A stretch of DNA of 64,000 nt from Janthinobacterium tructae. GTDB lineage: Bacteria > Pseudomonadota > Gammaproteobacteria > Burkholderiales > Burkholderiaceae_D. The notes beneath the pieces were generated by a model. It saw only the letters and a program-made list of their open reading frames with translations, ran no database searches and had not been told where the DNA came from. The stretch spans positions 4,216,001-4,280,000 of the forward strand of contig NZ_CP041185.1 in NCBI RefSeq assembly GCF_006517255.1, written 5' to 3'. Positions 45,255 to 52,793 of the stretch are shown one piece after another; the stretch's first letter is position 1; each line of letters begins with the position of its first letter. The translations under genes and the position numbers were made by a program.

Positions 45255-45465
45255 AGATCTATATATAAAAATAGTAGTAATAGTAAACGCGGATTTTTCT
45301 GTGGATAAGTCGCTTTTTTTCAACAGGATCAATCGTTTACGCGCAAAATAAAGCGTGCATAATCGCTGTATCACGCGAGGAGCAAAATTGTATAAAATGC
45401 GGGCCTGCGTAAAAGTTCGTGTTTACTCACAAATCATCCTGTGGATATCAAGTGACTTATCCACA
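45255..45465 (+). repeat. Origin module copy 2
   Basis: Order: AT-rich CTATATATAAAAA, TAGTAGTAATAGTAA (45272-45286), 13-bp spacer starting ACGCGG, inverted box (45300-45308) followed by GTC, near-box TGTGGATAT (45440) and forward box (45457-45465). Distances equal those of copy 1 within 1 bp. A shared segment AGACGGTTTGGCAGTG-like lies about 130 bp before it and again before copy 3. Confidence 0.8.
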
Positions 45466-45721
45466 ATCGTTGTAAATTTCCCTCTTTTTGACATTGAATG
45501 GCTTGCTGGCACTGTGCCTGGTCAGGTCTGTTGACGTTTCCATTTTGCAAAACGGTTTGGCAGTGCTGTGTGCGTGATGCCGGCCACGCCGGCTTTCGTT
45601 GCTCAGTTGTTGGCGCGATTTTTTTTGTCAGCCGTTTGTCGCTTTTTTTTGAAGACAGGCTGGTGAACCTTTCCGAGTGCGAAGCATAGGCAAAGCGCGC
45701 GTTGTCGGGTTTACCTTAACA

Positions 45722-45933
45722 AGATCGTATACAAGAATAGTAATAGTAGTTAACGGCGGCATCTTCTGTGGATAAGTCCCGATTTATCCTTGTAAACAAT
45801 CGCTTGGCGTGCGGATAAGCGCTGAGTAAGGCTTGTATCTGCCTGGGACGGTTTCTGGACAAAAAAACGCCGCCGAAAAAATTTTTCGTTTACGCACATA
45901 TCGTCCCTGTGGATATCCATACGGTTATCCACA
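45722..45933 (+). repeat. Origin module copy 3
   Basis: Order: GTATACAAGAA, TAGTAATAGTAGTTAA (45738-45753), 13-bp spacer starting CGGCGG, inverted box (45767-45775) followed by GTC, near-box TGTGGATAT (45908) and forward box (45925-45933). The region between its boxes diverges most from the other copies, while the box and trinucleotide elements are kept. Confidence 0.8.
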
Positions 45934-46133
45934 GCTTGCAGCCCCCTGTTTTACCCTGCTTTTGAGCGTGTCGCGAGGCTTGCCACGAATAATGTCGCTC
46001 TGGCCCGGCACTGGTGGTAATCTCAATGCGGCTCAACAGCCATGCATGCATGAAGAAAGACAGACTCTGGTAACGGGACGCGGCGGGGAGACACGCCGCG
46101 CGACAGCTTGATGGCATACCGAAAGGAGCTTCA

Positions 46134-47759
46134 TTGGAATCGGCAGGCGAATACGACTACATCATCGTGGGTGGCGGTACGGCAGGTTGCGTGCTGGCCA
46201 ATCGGCTCACACGCGACAAGGATGCCAACGTTTTACTCGTGGAAGCGGGCGGCAAGGACGATTACGTGTGGATACACATCCCCGTCGGCTATCTGCATTG
46301 CATCGGCAATCCCCGCACGGACTGGCTGTATTCCACCCAGGCGGACGCGGGCCTGGGCGGGCGCAGCTTGATGTATCCACGCGGAAAAGTGCTCGGGGGC
46401 AGCTCCTCCATCAACGGCATGATCTATATGCGCGGCCAGGCCGGCGATTACGACCACTGGGCCGACCTGACGGATGACGCCTCCTGGCGCTGGGATAAAG
46501 TCTTGCCGCTGTTTAAACAAAGCGAGGATTACCACGGCGGCGCGTCGGAAAACCATGGCGCGGGTGGCGAATGGCGTGTGGAAAAACAGCGGCTGTCGTG
46601 GGATATTTTGAATGCGTTCCGCGACGCGGCGCAGCAGGTCGGCATTCCGAAAACCAGCGATTTCAACGGTGGCGACAACAGCGGCAGCGCCTATTTCGAC
46701 GTCAACCAGCGGCGCGGCATCCGCTGGAATACCTCCAAAGCGTTTTTGAAACCGGCATCGCGGCGCCCGAATCTGACCATCATGACGGGTTGCCACGTGG
46801 AACGTCTGCTGCTGGAGGCGACAGAATCGGGACCGCGCTGCACGGGCATCGTGTTTACGGGCGGCGGCACGCAGTGGCAGGCGACGGCCCGGCGTGAAAC
46901 CCTGCTGACGGCGGGCGCCATCGGTTCGCCCCAATTGCTGCAACTGTCCGGCATCGGCCCGGCCGCCTTGCTGCACGAACACGGCATCACGCCCGTGCTC
47001 GATGCGCCTGGCGTGGGCGGCAATTTGCAGGACCACTTGCAGTTGCGTATGGTCTTTAAAGTGCAGGGCGTCAAGACTTTGAACGTGATGGCCAGCAATA
47101 TTGTCGGCAAAATGCAGATCGGCTTGCAATATGCGCTATTTCAGAGCGGGCCCATGTCGATGGCGCCGTCGCAGCTGGGCGCGTTCGCCAAGTCCGATGC
47201 GCAGCAAGCCACACCGAACCTGCAATACCACGTGCAGCCGCTCTCCCTGGACAAGTTCGGCGAACCGCTACACGCGTTTCCCGCGTTTACGGCCAGCGTC
47301 TGCAATCTGCGCCCCACTTCGCGCGGTCACGTGCACATCGCCAGCGCCGACAGCTATGCGGCGCCGAAGATCGTGCCCAATTACCTGAGTACCGAGCCGG
47401 ACCGCAAGGTCGCGGCCGACGCCTTGCGCCTGACGCGCGCCATCGCCGCCGCGCCGGCCTTGAAAAAATTTGCGCCACAGGAATACAAGCCTGGTGTGCA
47501 ATTCCAGAGCGAGGAAGAGCTGGCGCAGGCGGCCAGCCAGATCGGCACCACCATCTTTCATCCCGTGGGCACATGCCGCATGGGCGTGGCAGGCGATGCG
47601 TCGAGCGTGGTCGACAGCCAGCTGCGCGTGCTCGGCGTGGACGGCTTGCGGGTGGTCGATGCCTCCATCATGCCGTACATTACTTCTGGTAACACGAACT
47701 CGCCCACCGTGATGATTGCGGAAAAAGCGGCGCAAATGATACATGCGGCCTGGAAATGA
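46134..47759 (+). CDS. GMC-family FAD-dependent oxidoreductase (choline/alcohol dehydrogenase type)
   Basis: 541 aa with a TTG start at 46134, set by a strong AAAGGAG six bases upstream and the absence of an ATG near the N terminus. The FAD dinucleotide fold is at residues 7-35 (DYIIVGGGTAGCVLANRLT), GMC signature 1 is GKVLGGSSSINGMIYMRGQAGDYDHWA and signature 2 is GAIGSPQLLQLSGIGP. The C terminus has the catalytic His/Asn regions FHPVGTCRMG and SGNTNSPTVMIAEKAA. It oxidises an alcohol of unknown identity. No betB or betI neighbour is present, so choline is not favoured. Confidence 0.93.
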   Translation: MESAGEYDYIIVGGGTAGCVLANRLTRDKDANVLLVEAGGKDDYVWIHIPVGYLHCIGNPRTDWLYSTQADAGLGGRSLMYPRGKVLGGSSSINGMIYMRGQAGDYDHWADLTDDASWRWDKVLPLFKQSEDYHGGASENHGAGGEWRVEKQRLSWDILNAFRDAAQQVGIPKTSDFNGGDNSGSAYFDVNQRRGIRWNTSKAFLKPASRRPNLTIMTGCHVERLLLEATESGPRCTGIVFTGGGTQWQATARRETLLTAGAIGSPQLLQLSGIGPAALLHEHGITPVLDAPGVGGNLQDHLQLRMVFKVQGVKTLNVMASNIVGKMQIGLQYALFQSGPMSMAPSQLGAFAKSDAQQATPNLQYHVQPLSLDKFGEPLHAFPAFTASVCNLRPTSRGHVHIASADSYAAPKIVPNYLSTEPDRKVAADALRLTRAIAAAPALKKFAPQEYKPGVQFQSEEELAQAASQIGTTIFHPVGTCRMGVAGDASSVVDSQLRVLGVDGLRVVDASIMPYITSGNTNSPTVMIAEKAAQMIHAAWK

Positions 47760-47892
47760 CTGTGGCAAAGCGCGGGTTTGCGCTATTCGGGCTGGTGAAA
47801 AATCCCCGTAGTTATACTGTATTGTGCGTTAAATTTAAGTTGTGTATTATAAAAATGACTAAGTAGTACAAAAAGTACAACTAGGAGACACG

Positions 47893-48663
47893 ATGTCAAA
47901 CGTAATCTTGGAAACAAGAAATTTGACCAAGGAATTCAAGGGTTTCACCGCAGTGAGCGAGGTGAACCTGAAGGTAGAGCGGGGCCATATCCACGCCTTG
48001 ATCGGTCCTAACGGCGCCGGCAAGACCACGTGTTTCAACTTGCTCACCAAATTCCTGGTCCCCACCGGTGGACAGATCCTGTTCAATGGGAAAGATATTA
48101 CGGCAGCCAAACCGGCGCAGATCGCCCGCATGGGCGTGATCCGTTCCTTCCAGATTTCCGCCGTCTTCCCGCATCTATCCGTGCTGCAAAATGTGCGTAT
48201 CGGCTTGCAGCGCCAGCTGGGGACCTCGTTCCACTTCTGGCAAAGCGAGCGTTCCTTGAACCGGCTCAATGACCGCGCCATGGCCTTGCTGGCCGAAGTC
48301 GACCTGACGGAGTTTGCCGATACCATCACGGTCGACATGCCGTACGGACGCAAGCGGGCGCTGGAAATTGCCACCACCCTGGCGATGGAACCGGAAATGA
48401 TGCTGCTCGACGAGCCGACCCAGGGCATGGGCCACGAAGACGTGCACCGCGTCACCGAACTGATCAAGAAAGTCTCGGTCGGCCGCACCATTTTGATGGT
48501 GGAACACAATATGAGCGTGGTCTCTGGCATCTGCGACAAGATTTCTGTCCTGCAGCGCGGCGCCATGCTGGCCGAAGGCAGTTACGCGGAAGTGTCGCGC
48601 AATCCGCAAGTGATGGAAGCGTACATGGGCACCACCCACGCCGAACTGGAAGGGGCACATTGA
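47893..48663 (+). CDS. livG: Branched-chain amino acid ABC transporter ATPase LivG
   Basis: 256 aa cytosolic ATPase. Walker A is GPNGAGKTTCFN, the Q-loop is near RSFQISAVFPHL, and the LivG-type C-loop reads MPYGRKRALEIATTLA in place of LSGGQ. Walker B is MLLDEPTQGM and the switch His is in MVEHNM. The C terminus EAYMGTTHAELEGAH is LivG-like. The start has an AGGAGA site. It begins the livGFKHM operon, and its stop overlaps the livF ATG (TGATG). Confidence 0.93.
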   Translation: MSNVILETRNLTKEFKGFTAVSEVNLKVERGHIHALIGPNGAGKTTCFNLLTKFLVPTGGQILFNGKDITAAKPAQIARMGVIRSFQISAVFPHLSVLQNVRIGLQRQLGTSFHFWQSERSLNRLNDRAMALLAEVDLTEFADTITVDMPYGRKRALEIATTLAMEPEMMLLDEPTQGMGHEDVHRVTELIKKVSVGRTILMVEHNMSVVSGICDKISVLQRGAMLAEGSYAEVSRNPQVMEAYMGTTHAELEGAH

Positions 48664-49385
48664 TGAGCGCTAGTAACAAGGCACCCGCGCTGGAAATTGC
48701 ACAACTGCACACCTGGTATGGCGAATCGCACATCCTGCACGATGTGAACCTGAAAGTGGAGCAGGGCGAAGTGGTGACTTTGCTGGGCCGCAATGGCGCC
48801 GGCCGCACGACCACCTTGCGCGCCATCATGGGGCTGACGGGCGCGCGCACGGGTTCCATCAAAGTCAATGGCGTCGAAGCGATAGGTTTGGCCACGCACA
48901 AAATCGCCCACCTGGGCATCGGCTATTGTCCTGAAGAGCGCGGCATTTTTTCCTCGCTGTCGACGGAGGAAAACCTGATGCTGCCGCCCACCCTGGCCAG
49001 CGGCGAGAAGGGCATGTCGGTCGAGGAAATCTACGCCATGTTCCCGAATTTGCAGGAACGCCGCCATAGCCAGGGCACGCGATTGTCGGGCGGGGAACAG
49101 CAGATGCTGGCGGTGGCGCGCATCCTGCGCACGGGCGCGCGCCTGCTGCTGCTCGATGAAATTTCCGAAGGCCTGGCGCCCGTCATCGTGCAAGGGCTGG
49201 CGCGCATGATCACCACCCTGAAAGCGAAGGGTTACACCATCGTCATGGTGGAACAGAATTTCCGGTTTGCCGCACCGCTGGCAGACCGGTTTTATGTGAT
49301 GGAGCACGGTCAGATCGTCGAGACTTTTGCTGCATCCGAACTGGAAGCCAAGATGCCGGTATTGACCGAGCTGCTTGGCGTGTAA
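48663..49385 (+). CDS. livF: Branched-chain amino acid ABC transporter ATPase LivF
   Basis: 240 aa. The fold is complete: LLGRNGAGRTTTLRAIMG (Walker A region), GYCPEERGIFSSLSTEENL, signature LSGGEQQMLAVARIL, Walker B LLLLDEISEGLAP and switch His substituted in MVEQNF, as usual in LivF. The Walker A lysine is an arginine here (GAGRTT), which normally weakens ATP binding; some LivF relatives share it. It pairs with LivG. Start is the ATG at 48663 overlapping the livG stop; a TTG three bases earlier is not needed. Confidence 0.92.
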   Translation: MSASNKAPALEIAQLHTWYGESHILHDVNLKVEQGEVVTLLGRNGAGRTTTLRAIMGLTGARTGSIKVNGVEAIGLATHKIAHLGIGYCPEERGIFSSLSTEENLMLPPTLASGEKGMSVEEIYAMFPNLQERRHSQGTRLSGGEQQMLAVARILRTGARLLLLDEISEGLAPVIVQGLARMITTLKAKGYTIVMVEQNFRFAAPLADRFYVMEHGQIVETFAASELEAKMPVLTELLGV

Positions 49386-49455
49386 TGCCCATGTAGTTCC
49401 GTATCGTCGTCGAGCAATCGTTTAAATAGCAAACAATAATCCCAACGGAGACACT

Positions 49456-50664
49456 ATGAAACGTAACGCTATCGCCATTGCCACCGCCACTCTTTGCGCA
49501 CTGGGCTTGTCCAGCGCCGCGCACGCCCAGGTATCGGGCGACACCATCAAGATCGGTTTTATTTCCGACATGTCGGGCGTGTATTCCGACGTCGACGGCC
49601 TCGGTGGCGCGGAAGCCATCAAGATGGCGATCGCCGATGCCGGCGTGGTACTGGCCGGCAAAAAGGTGGAATTCATTTCCGCCGACCATCAAAACAAGGC
49701 CGACATCGCCGCCTCCAAGGCGCGTGAATGGTTCGACCAGCAAGGTGTCGACATGCTGATCGGCGGCACCAATTCCGGCGCCAGCCTGGCCATGGCCAAG
49801 GTGGCGGCAGAAAAGAAAAAAATCTTCATTGCCATCGGCGCCGGTTCCTCGCGCCTGACGAATGAAGAATGCACACCCTACACCGTGCATTACGCCTACG
49901 ACACGGTAGCGCTGGCGCGCGGGACGGGTGGCACCATCGTCAAGCAGGGCGGCAAGAGCTGGTATTTCATGACGGCCGATTACGCGTTTGGCCATTCGCT
50001 GGAAAAAGACACGGCCGAGGTCGTCAAGGCGGCCGGCGGCAAGGTGCTGGGCAGCGTCAAGCATCCGCTGGGCGCCTCGGATTTCTCGTCCTTCCTGCTG
50101 CAGGCGCAATCGTCCAAGCCGCAAATCCTGGGCCTGGCCAATGCCGGCGGCGACGCCATCAACAGCATCAAGGCGGCCAACGAGTTCGGCCTGACGAAAT
50201 CGATGAAGCTGGCCGGTCTGCTGATCTTCATCAACGACATCCATTCGCTGGGCCTGAACCTGACGCAAGGCATGTACCTGACCGATGGCTGGTACTGGGA
50301 CTTGAATGCGGAAACGCGCGCCTGGTCGAAACGCTATTTCGCCAAGATGAAGAAGGAACCGTCGATGTTGCAGGCGGCCGACTATTCGGCCGCAGCAAAC
50401 TACCTGAAAGCCGTCAAGGCGATCGGCACGGATGACACCGAGAAAGTCATGGCGTATCTGAAGAAGACCAAGATCAACGACATGTTCACGCAGAATGGCG
50501 AAGTGCGTCCCGATGGCCGCATGGTGCACGATATGTACCTGATGGAAGTCAAGAAACCGTCCGAGTCGAAATACCCATGGGATTACTACAAGGTGGTGGC
50601 CACCGTGCCCGGTGCGCAAGCGTATGTGACCAAGGCTGAATCGAAGTGTTCGCTGTGGAAGTAA
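49456..50664 (+). CDS. livK: ABC transporter substrate-binding protein (LivK-like)
   Basis: 402 aa with a cleavable signal peptide ending SSAAHA. The periplasmic type I binding fold shows VSGDTIKIGFISDMSGVYSDVDGLGGAEAIKMAIAD, the hinge strand KKVEFISADHQNKADIAASKAREWFDQQGVDMLIGG, and KSWYFMTADYAFGHSLEKDT. A C-terminal Cys-Ser pair (KAESKCSLW) matches the subgroup often annotated for branched-chain amino acids or aromatic acids. The exact ligand is not determinable. It is the middle gene of the operon, followed by a stable hairpin that may raise its expression. Confidence 0.9.
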   Translation: MKRNAIAIATATLCALGLSSAAHAQVSGDTIKIGFISDMSGVYSDVDGLGGAEAIKMAIADAGVVLAGKKVEFISADHQNKADIAASKAREWFDQQGVDMLIGGTNSGASLAMAKVAAEKKKIFIAIGAGSSRLTNEECTPYTVHYAYDTVALARGTGGTIVKQGGKSWYFMTADYAFGHSLEKDTAEVVKAAGGKVLGSVKHPLGASDFSSFLLQAQSSKPQILGLANAGGDAINSIKAANEFGLTKSMKLAGLLIFINDIHSLGLNLTQGMYLTDGWYWDLNAETRAWSKRYFAKMKKEPSMLQAADYSAAANYLKAVKAIGTDDTEKVMAYLKKTKINDMFTQNGEVRPDGRMVHDMYLMEVKKPSESKYPWDYYKVVATVPGAQAYVTKAESKCSLWK

Positions 50665-50682
50665 GGCTGTAGCAACATCCAA

Positions 50683-50710
50683 AGAGTGCCCGCCGCTGCG
50701 CGGGTGCTCT
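50683..50710 (+). other. Intercistronic hairpin after livK
   Basis: AGAGTGCCCGC and GCGGGTGCTCT pair over 11 positions with two G-U pairs, 18 bp after the livK stop. No T tract follows. Such hairpins protect binding-protein mRNA or partly terminate transcription before permease genes. Confidence 0.6.
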
Positions 50711-50821
50711 GTCCTGCACTTCGCTCGCAGGGTTCGCCTTGCGCCGCCGCAGCCGTTTGCGGTGGCGCGTTTCCCTTGATACCACACCGCTACCCGGCGG
50801 TGCTTTTTATACTGTGATGCC

Positions 50822-51706
50822 ATGGAAATTTTCGGCGTTCCAATACAAGCGATGATGAGCCAGCTGCTGCTGGGTCTCGTCAACGGCTCGTTCTATGCCA
50901 TGTTGTCCCTCGGTCTGGCCGTCATCTTCGGCTTGCTCAACGTTATTAATTTCTCGCACGGCGCCATGTACATGATGGGCGCCTTCCTGGCCTGGATGGG
51001 CCTCAGTTATTTCGACATCAATTACTGGGCCATGCTGGTCATCGCCCCGATCCTCGTCGGCCTGGTCGGCATCCTGATCGAAAAGACCATGTTGCGCTGG
51101 CTGTATAAACTCGACCACCTGTATGGCTTGCTGCTGACCTTTGGCATTACCCTGATCATGGAAGGCGTGTTTCGCTCTTTCTATGGCGTCTCGGGCCAGC
51201 CGTATGCCGTGCCTGAAGCGCTGGCCGGCGCGACGGACCTCGGTTTCATGATCCTGCCGAACTACCGCGCCTGGGTGGTGATCGCCTCGCTTTCCGTCTG
51301 CCTGGCGACCTGGTTCGTCATCGAAAAAACCAAGCTGGGCGCCTACCTGCGGGCTGGCACGGAAAACCCGAAACTGGTGGAAGCGTTCGGCATCAACGTG
51401 CCGCTGATGGTGACCTTGACCTTTGGCTTCGGCGTGGCGCTGGCCGGTTTCGCCGGCGTGCTGGCTGCACCGATCATCCAGGTTTCGCCGCTGATGGGCT
51501 CGAACCTGATCATCGTCGTGTTTGCCGTGGTGGTGATCGGTGGCATGGGTTCCATCATGGGTTCCATCCTGACGGGCCTGGGCCTGGGCGTGATCGAGGG
51601 CCTGACCCGCGTGTTCTACCCGGAAGGCTCGGCCACCGTGGTCTTCGTGGTAATGGTCATCGTGCTGCTGCTGCGTCCCGCCGGTCTGTTCGGCAAAGAA
51701 AAGTAA
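50822..51706 (+). CDS. livH: Branched-chain amino acid ABC permease LivH
   Basis: 294 aa with about eight hydrophobic segments. Typical LivH elements are LVNGSFYAMLSLGLAVIFGLLNVINFSHGAMYMMGAFLAW at the N terminus and GFAGVLAAPIIQVSPLMGSNLIIVVFAVVVIGGMGSIMGSILTGLGLGVIEG near the C terminus. The cytosolic EAA-like loop (LRAGTENPKLVEAFGINV) should contact LivG/F. It is separated from livK by 157 bp containing the hairpin and from livM by 31 bp. Confidence 0.93.
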   Translation: MEIFGVPIQAMMSQLLLGLVNGSFYAMLSLGLAVIFGLLNVINFSHGAMYMMGAFLAWMGLSYFDINYWAMLVIAPILVGLVGILIEKTMLRWLYKLDHLYGLLLTFGITLIMEGVFRSFYGVSGQPYAVPEALAGATDLGFMILPNYRAWVVIASLSVCLATWFVIEKTKLGAYLRAGTENPKLVEAFGINVPLMVTLTFGFGVALAGFAGVLAAPIIQVSPLMGSNLIIVVFAVVVIGGMGSIMGSILTGLGLGVIEGLTRVFYPEGSATVVFVVMVIVLLLRPAGLFGKEK

Positions 51707-51737
51707 TCCTCATCAGTCATGTATTGGAGCTACCACG

Positions 51738-52718
51738 ATGAATAAGAATGTAGGCTACGCCATTGCCTTGCTGCTGGCGTTGGCGGCCCCGTTTTACGGC
51801 TATCCCGTCTTCCTGATGAAGTTGCTGTGCTTTGCCCTGTTTGCCTGTGCCTTTAACTTGCTGATCGGCTACACGGGCTTGCTGTCGTTTGGCCATGCGG
51901 CGTTTTTTGGCGGCGCCGGCTATGTCACCGGCTACGCGCTGCGCACCTGGGGCTGGCCAACGGAACTGGGCTTGCTGGCCGGCGTCGCCACGGGCGCCTT
52001 GCTGGGCCTGGTGATCGGCGGTCTGGCGATCCGCCGGCAGGGCATCTACTTTACGATGATCACCCTGGCGCTGGCGCAGATGGTGTACTTCCTCGCCTTG
52101 CGCCTGCCCTTCACGGGCGGCGAAGATGGCTTGCAGGGTGTTCCACGTGGAACCTTGCTGGGCATGATAGACCTAGGCAATGACACGGTGCTGTACTACG
52201 TGGTGCTGGCCATTTTTGTCGCCGGCTTCGCCCTGATCGTACGCACCATCCATTCACCGTTCGGCCAGGTGCTCAAGGCGATCAAGGAAAACGAACCGCG
52301 CGCCATCTCGCTCGGTTACGACGTCAACAAGTACAAGCTGATGGCCATCGTGCTGTCCGCTTCGCTGGCGGCACTGGCCGGCGCCACCAAGACCCTGGTG
52401 CTGGGCTTTGAAACCCTCACCGATGTGTATTGGGGCATGTCGGGCCTGGTCGTGCTGATGACCCTGGTGGGCGGCATGGGGACCTTGTCCGGTCCCATCC
52501 TCGGCGCCGTGCTGATCATCGCGCTGGAAAACAAGCTGGGCGATGTTGGTAGCTATCTGGCCACGCATACGGGCATCGAGTGGTTCGGTACCCTGGGCGA
52601 ATCGGTGGGCATGGTCACGGGGGTGATTTTCGTCATCTGCGTGCTGCTGTTCCGGCGCGGCATTGTCGGCGAAGCCATCGCGCGCTTCGGCGGCAGGCCA
52701 GCCAAAGCCGCTGTCTGA
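51738..52718 (+). CDS. livM: Branched-chain amino acid ABC permease LivM
   Basis: 326 aa, about nine hydrophobic segments. LivM marks are FNLLIGYTGLLSFGHAAFFGGAGYVTGYALR, the RRQGIYFTMITLALAQMVYFLALR segment, the ATPase-contact loop KAIKENEPRAISLGYDVNKYKLMA and GGMGTLSGPILGAVLI. It forms the channel with LivH. A parS-like palindrome lies inside the coding sequence at 52139. A strong terminator follows the stop. Confidence 0.93.
   Translation: MNKNVGYAIALLLALAAPFYGYPVFLMKLLCFALFACAFNLLIGYTGLLSFGHAAFFGGAGYVTGYALRTWGWPTELGLLAGVATGALLGLVIGGLAIRRQGIYFTMITLALAQMVYFLALRLPFTGGEDGLQGVPRGTLLGMIDLGNDTVLYYVVLAIFVAGFALIVRTIHSPFGQVLKAIKENEPRAISLGYDVNKYKLMAIVLSASLAALAGATKTLVLGFETLTDVYWGMSGLVVLMTLVGGMGTLSGPILGAVLIIALENKLGDVGSYLATHTGIEWFGTLGESVGMVTGVIFVICVLLFRRGIVGEAIARFGGRPAKAAV
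52139..52154. other. parS-like site 1 (inside livM)
   Basis: TGTTCCACGTGGAACC keeps the CACGTG core with a symmetrical GTTCCACGTGGAAC palindrome of 14 bp. It has three differences from the classical TGTTTCACGTGAAACA. Probable ParB binding site, weaker than the site at 56969. Confidence 0.5.
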
Positions 52719-52727
52719 TTTCAAGCA

Positions 52728-52754
52728 ACGCCGGACGATTCGTCCGGCGTTTTT
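52728..52754 (+). terminator. Intrinsic terminator of the liv operon
   Basis: ACGCCGGAC-GATTC-GTCCGGCGT (52728-52750) followed by TTTT, 10 bp after the livM stop. Confidence 0.92.
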
Positions 52755-52793
52755 CATTGTGCGTCCACTGTTACCTCAACGGAGAGAACCACC

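Larger units (their letters stand above)
44787..45933. other. oriC: Candidate replication origin: triplicated DnaA-box/DnaA-trio region
   Basis: The 1447 bp between mtnN and the GMC gene contain no credible gene. They hold six exact DnaA boxes: minus-strand boxes at 44835, 45300 and 45767, plus-strand boxes at 44993, 45457 and 45925. Three AT-rich tracts and three TAG/TAA trinucleotide runs lie beside them, in three direct copies about 466 bp apart. Box-to-box distance within a copy is 158, 157 and 158 bp. The flanks (44687-44786 and 45934-46133) are T-rich or ordinary, without recognisable sites. Chromosomal origin function is inferred; a DnaA titration locus is the main alternative. Confidence 0.7.

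Noticed and set aside
44677..46111. Several open frames of 60-130 codons in the origin-like region
   Set aside because: They overlap each other and the repeated modules, lack ribosome sites and are not preserved between the three module copies.
46134..47759. Choline dehydrogenase BetA
   Set aside because: GMC signatures fit, but no betB, betI or choline transporter is nearby, so only the family-level name is justified.
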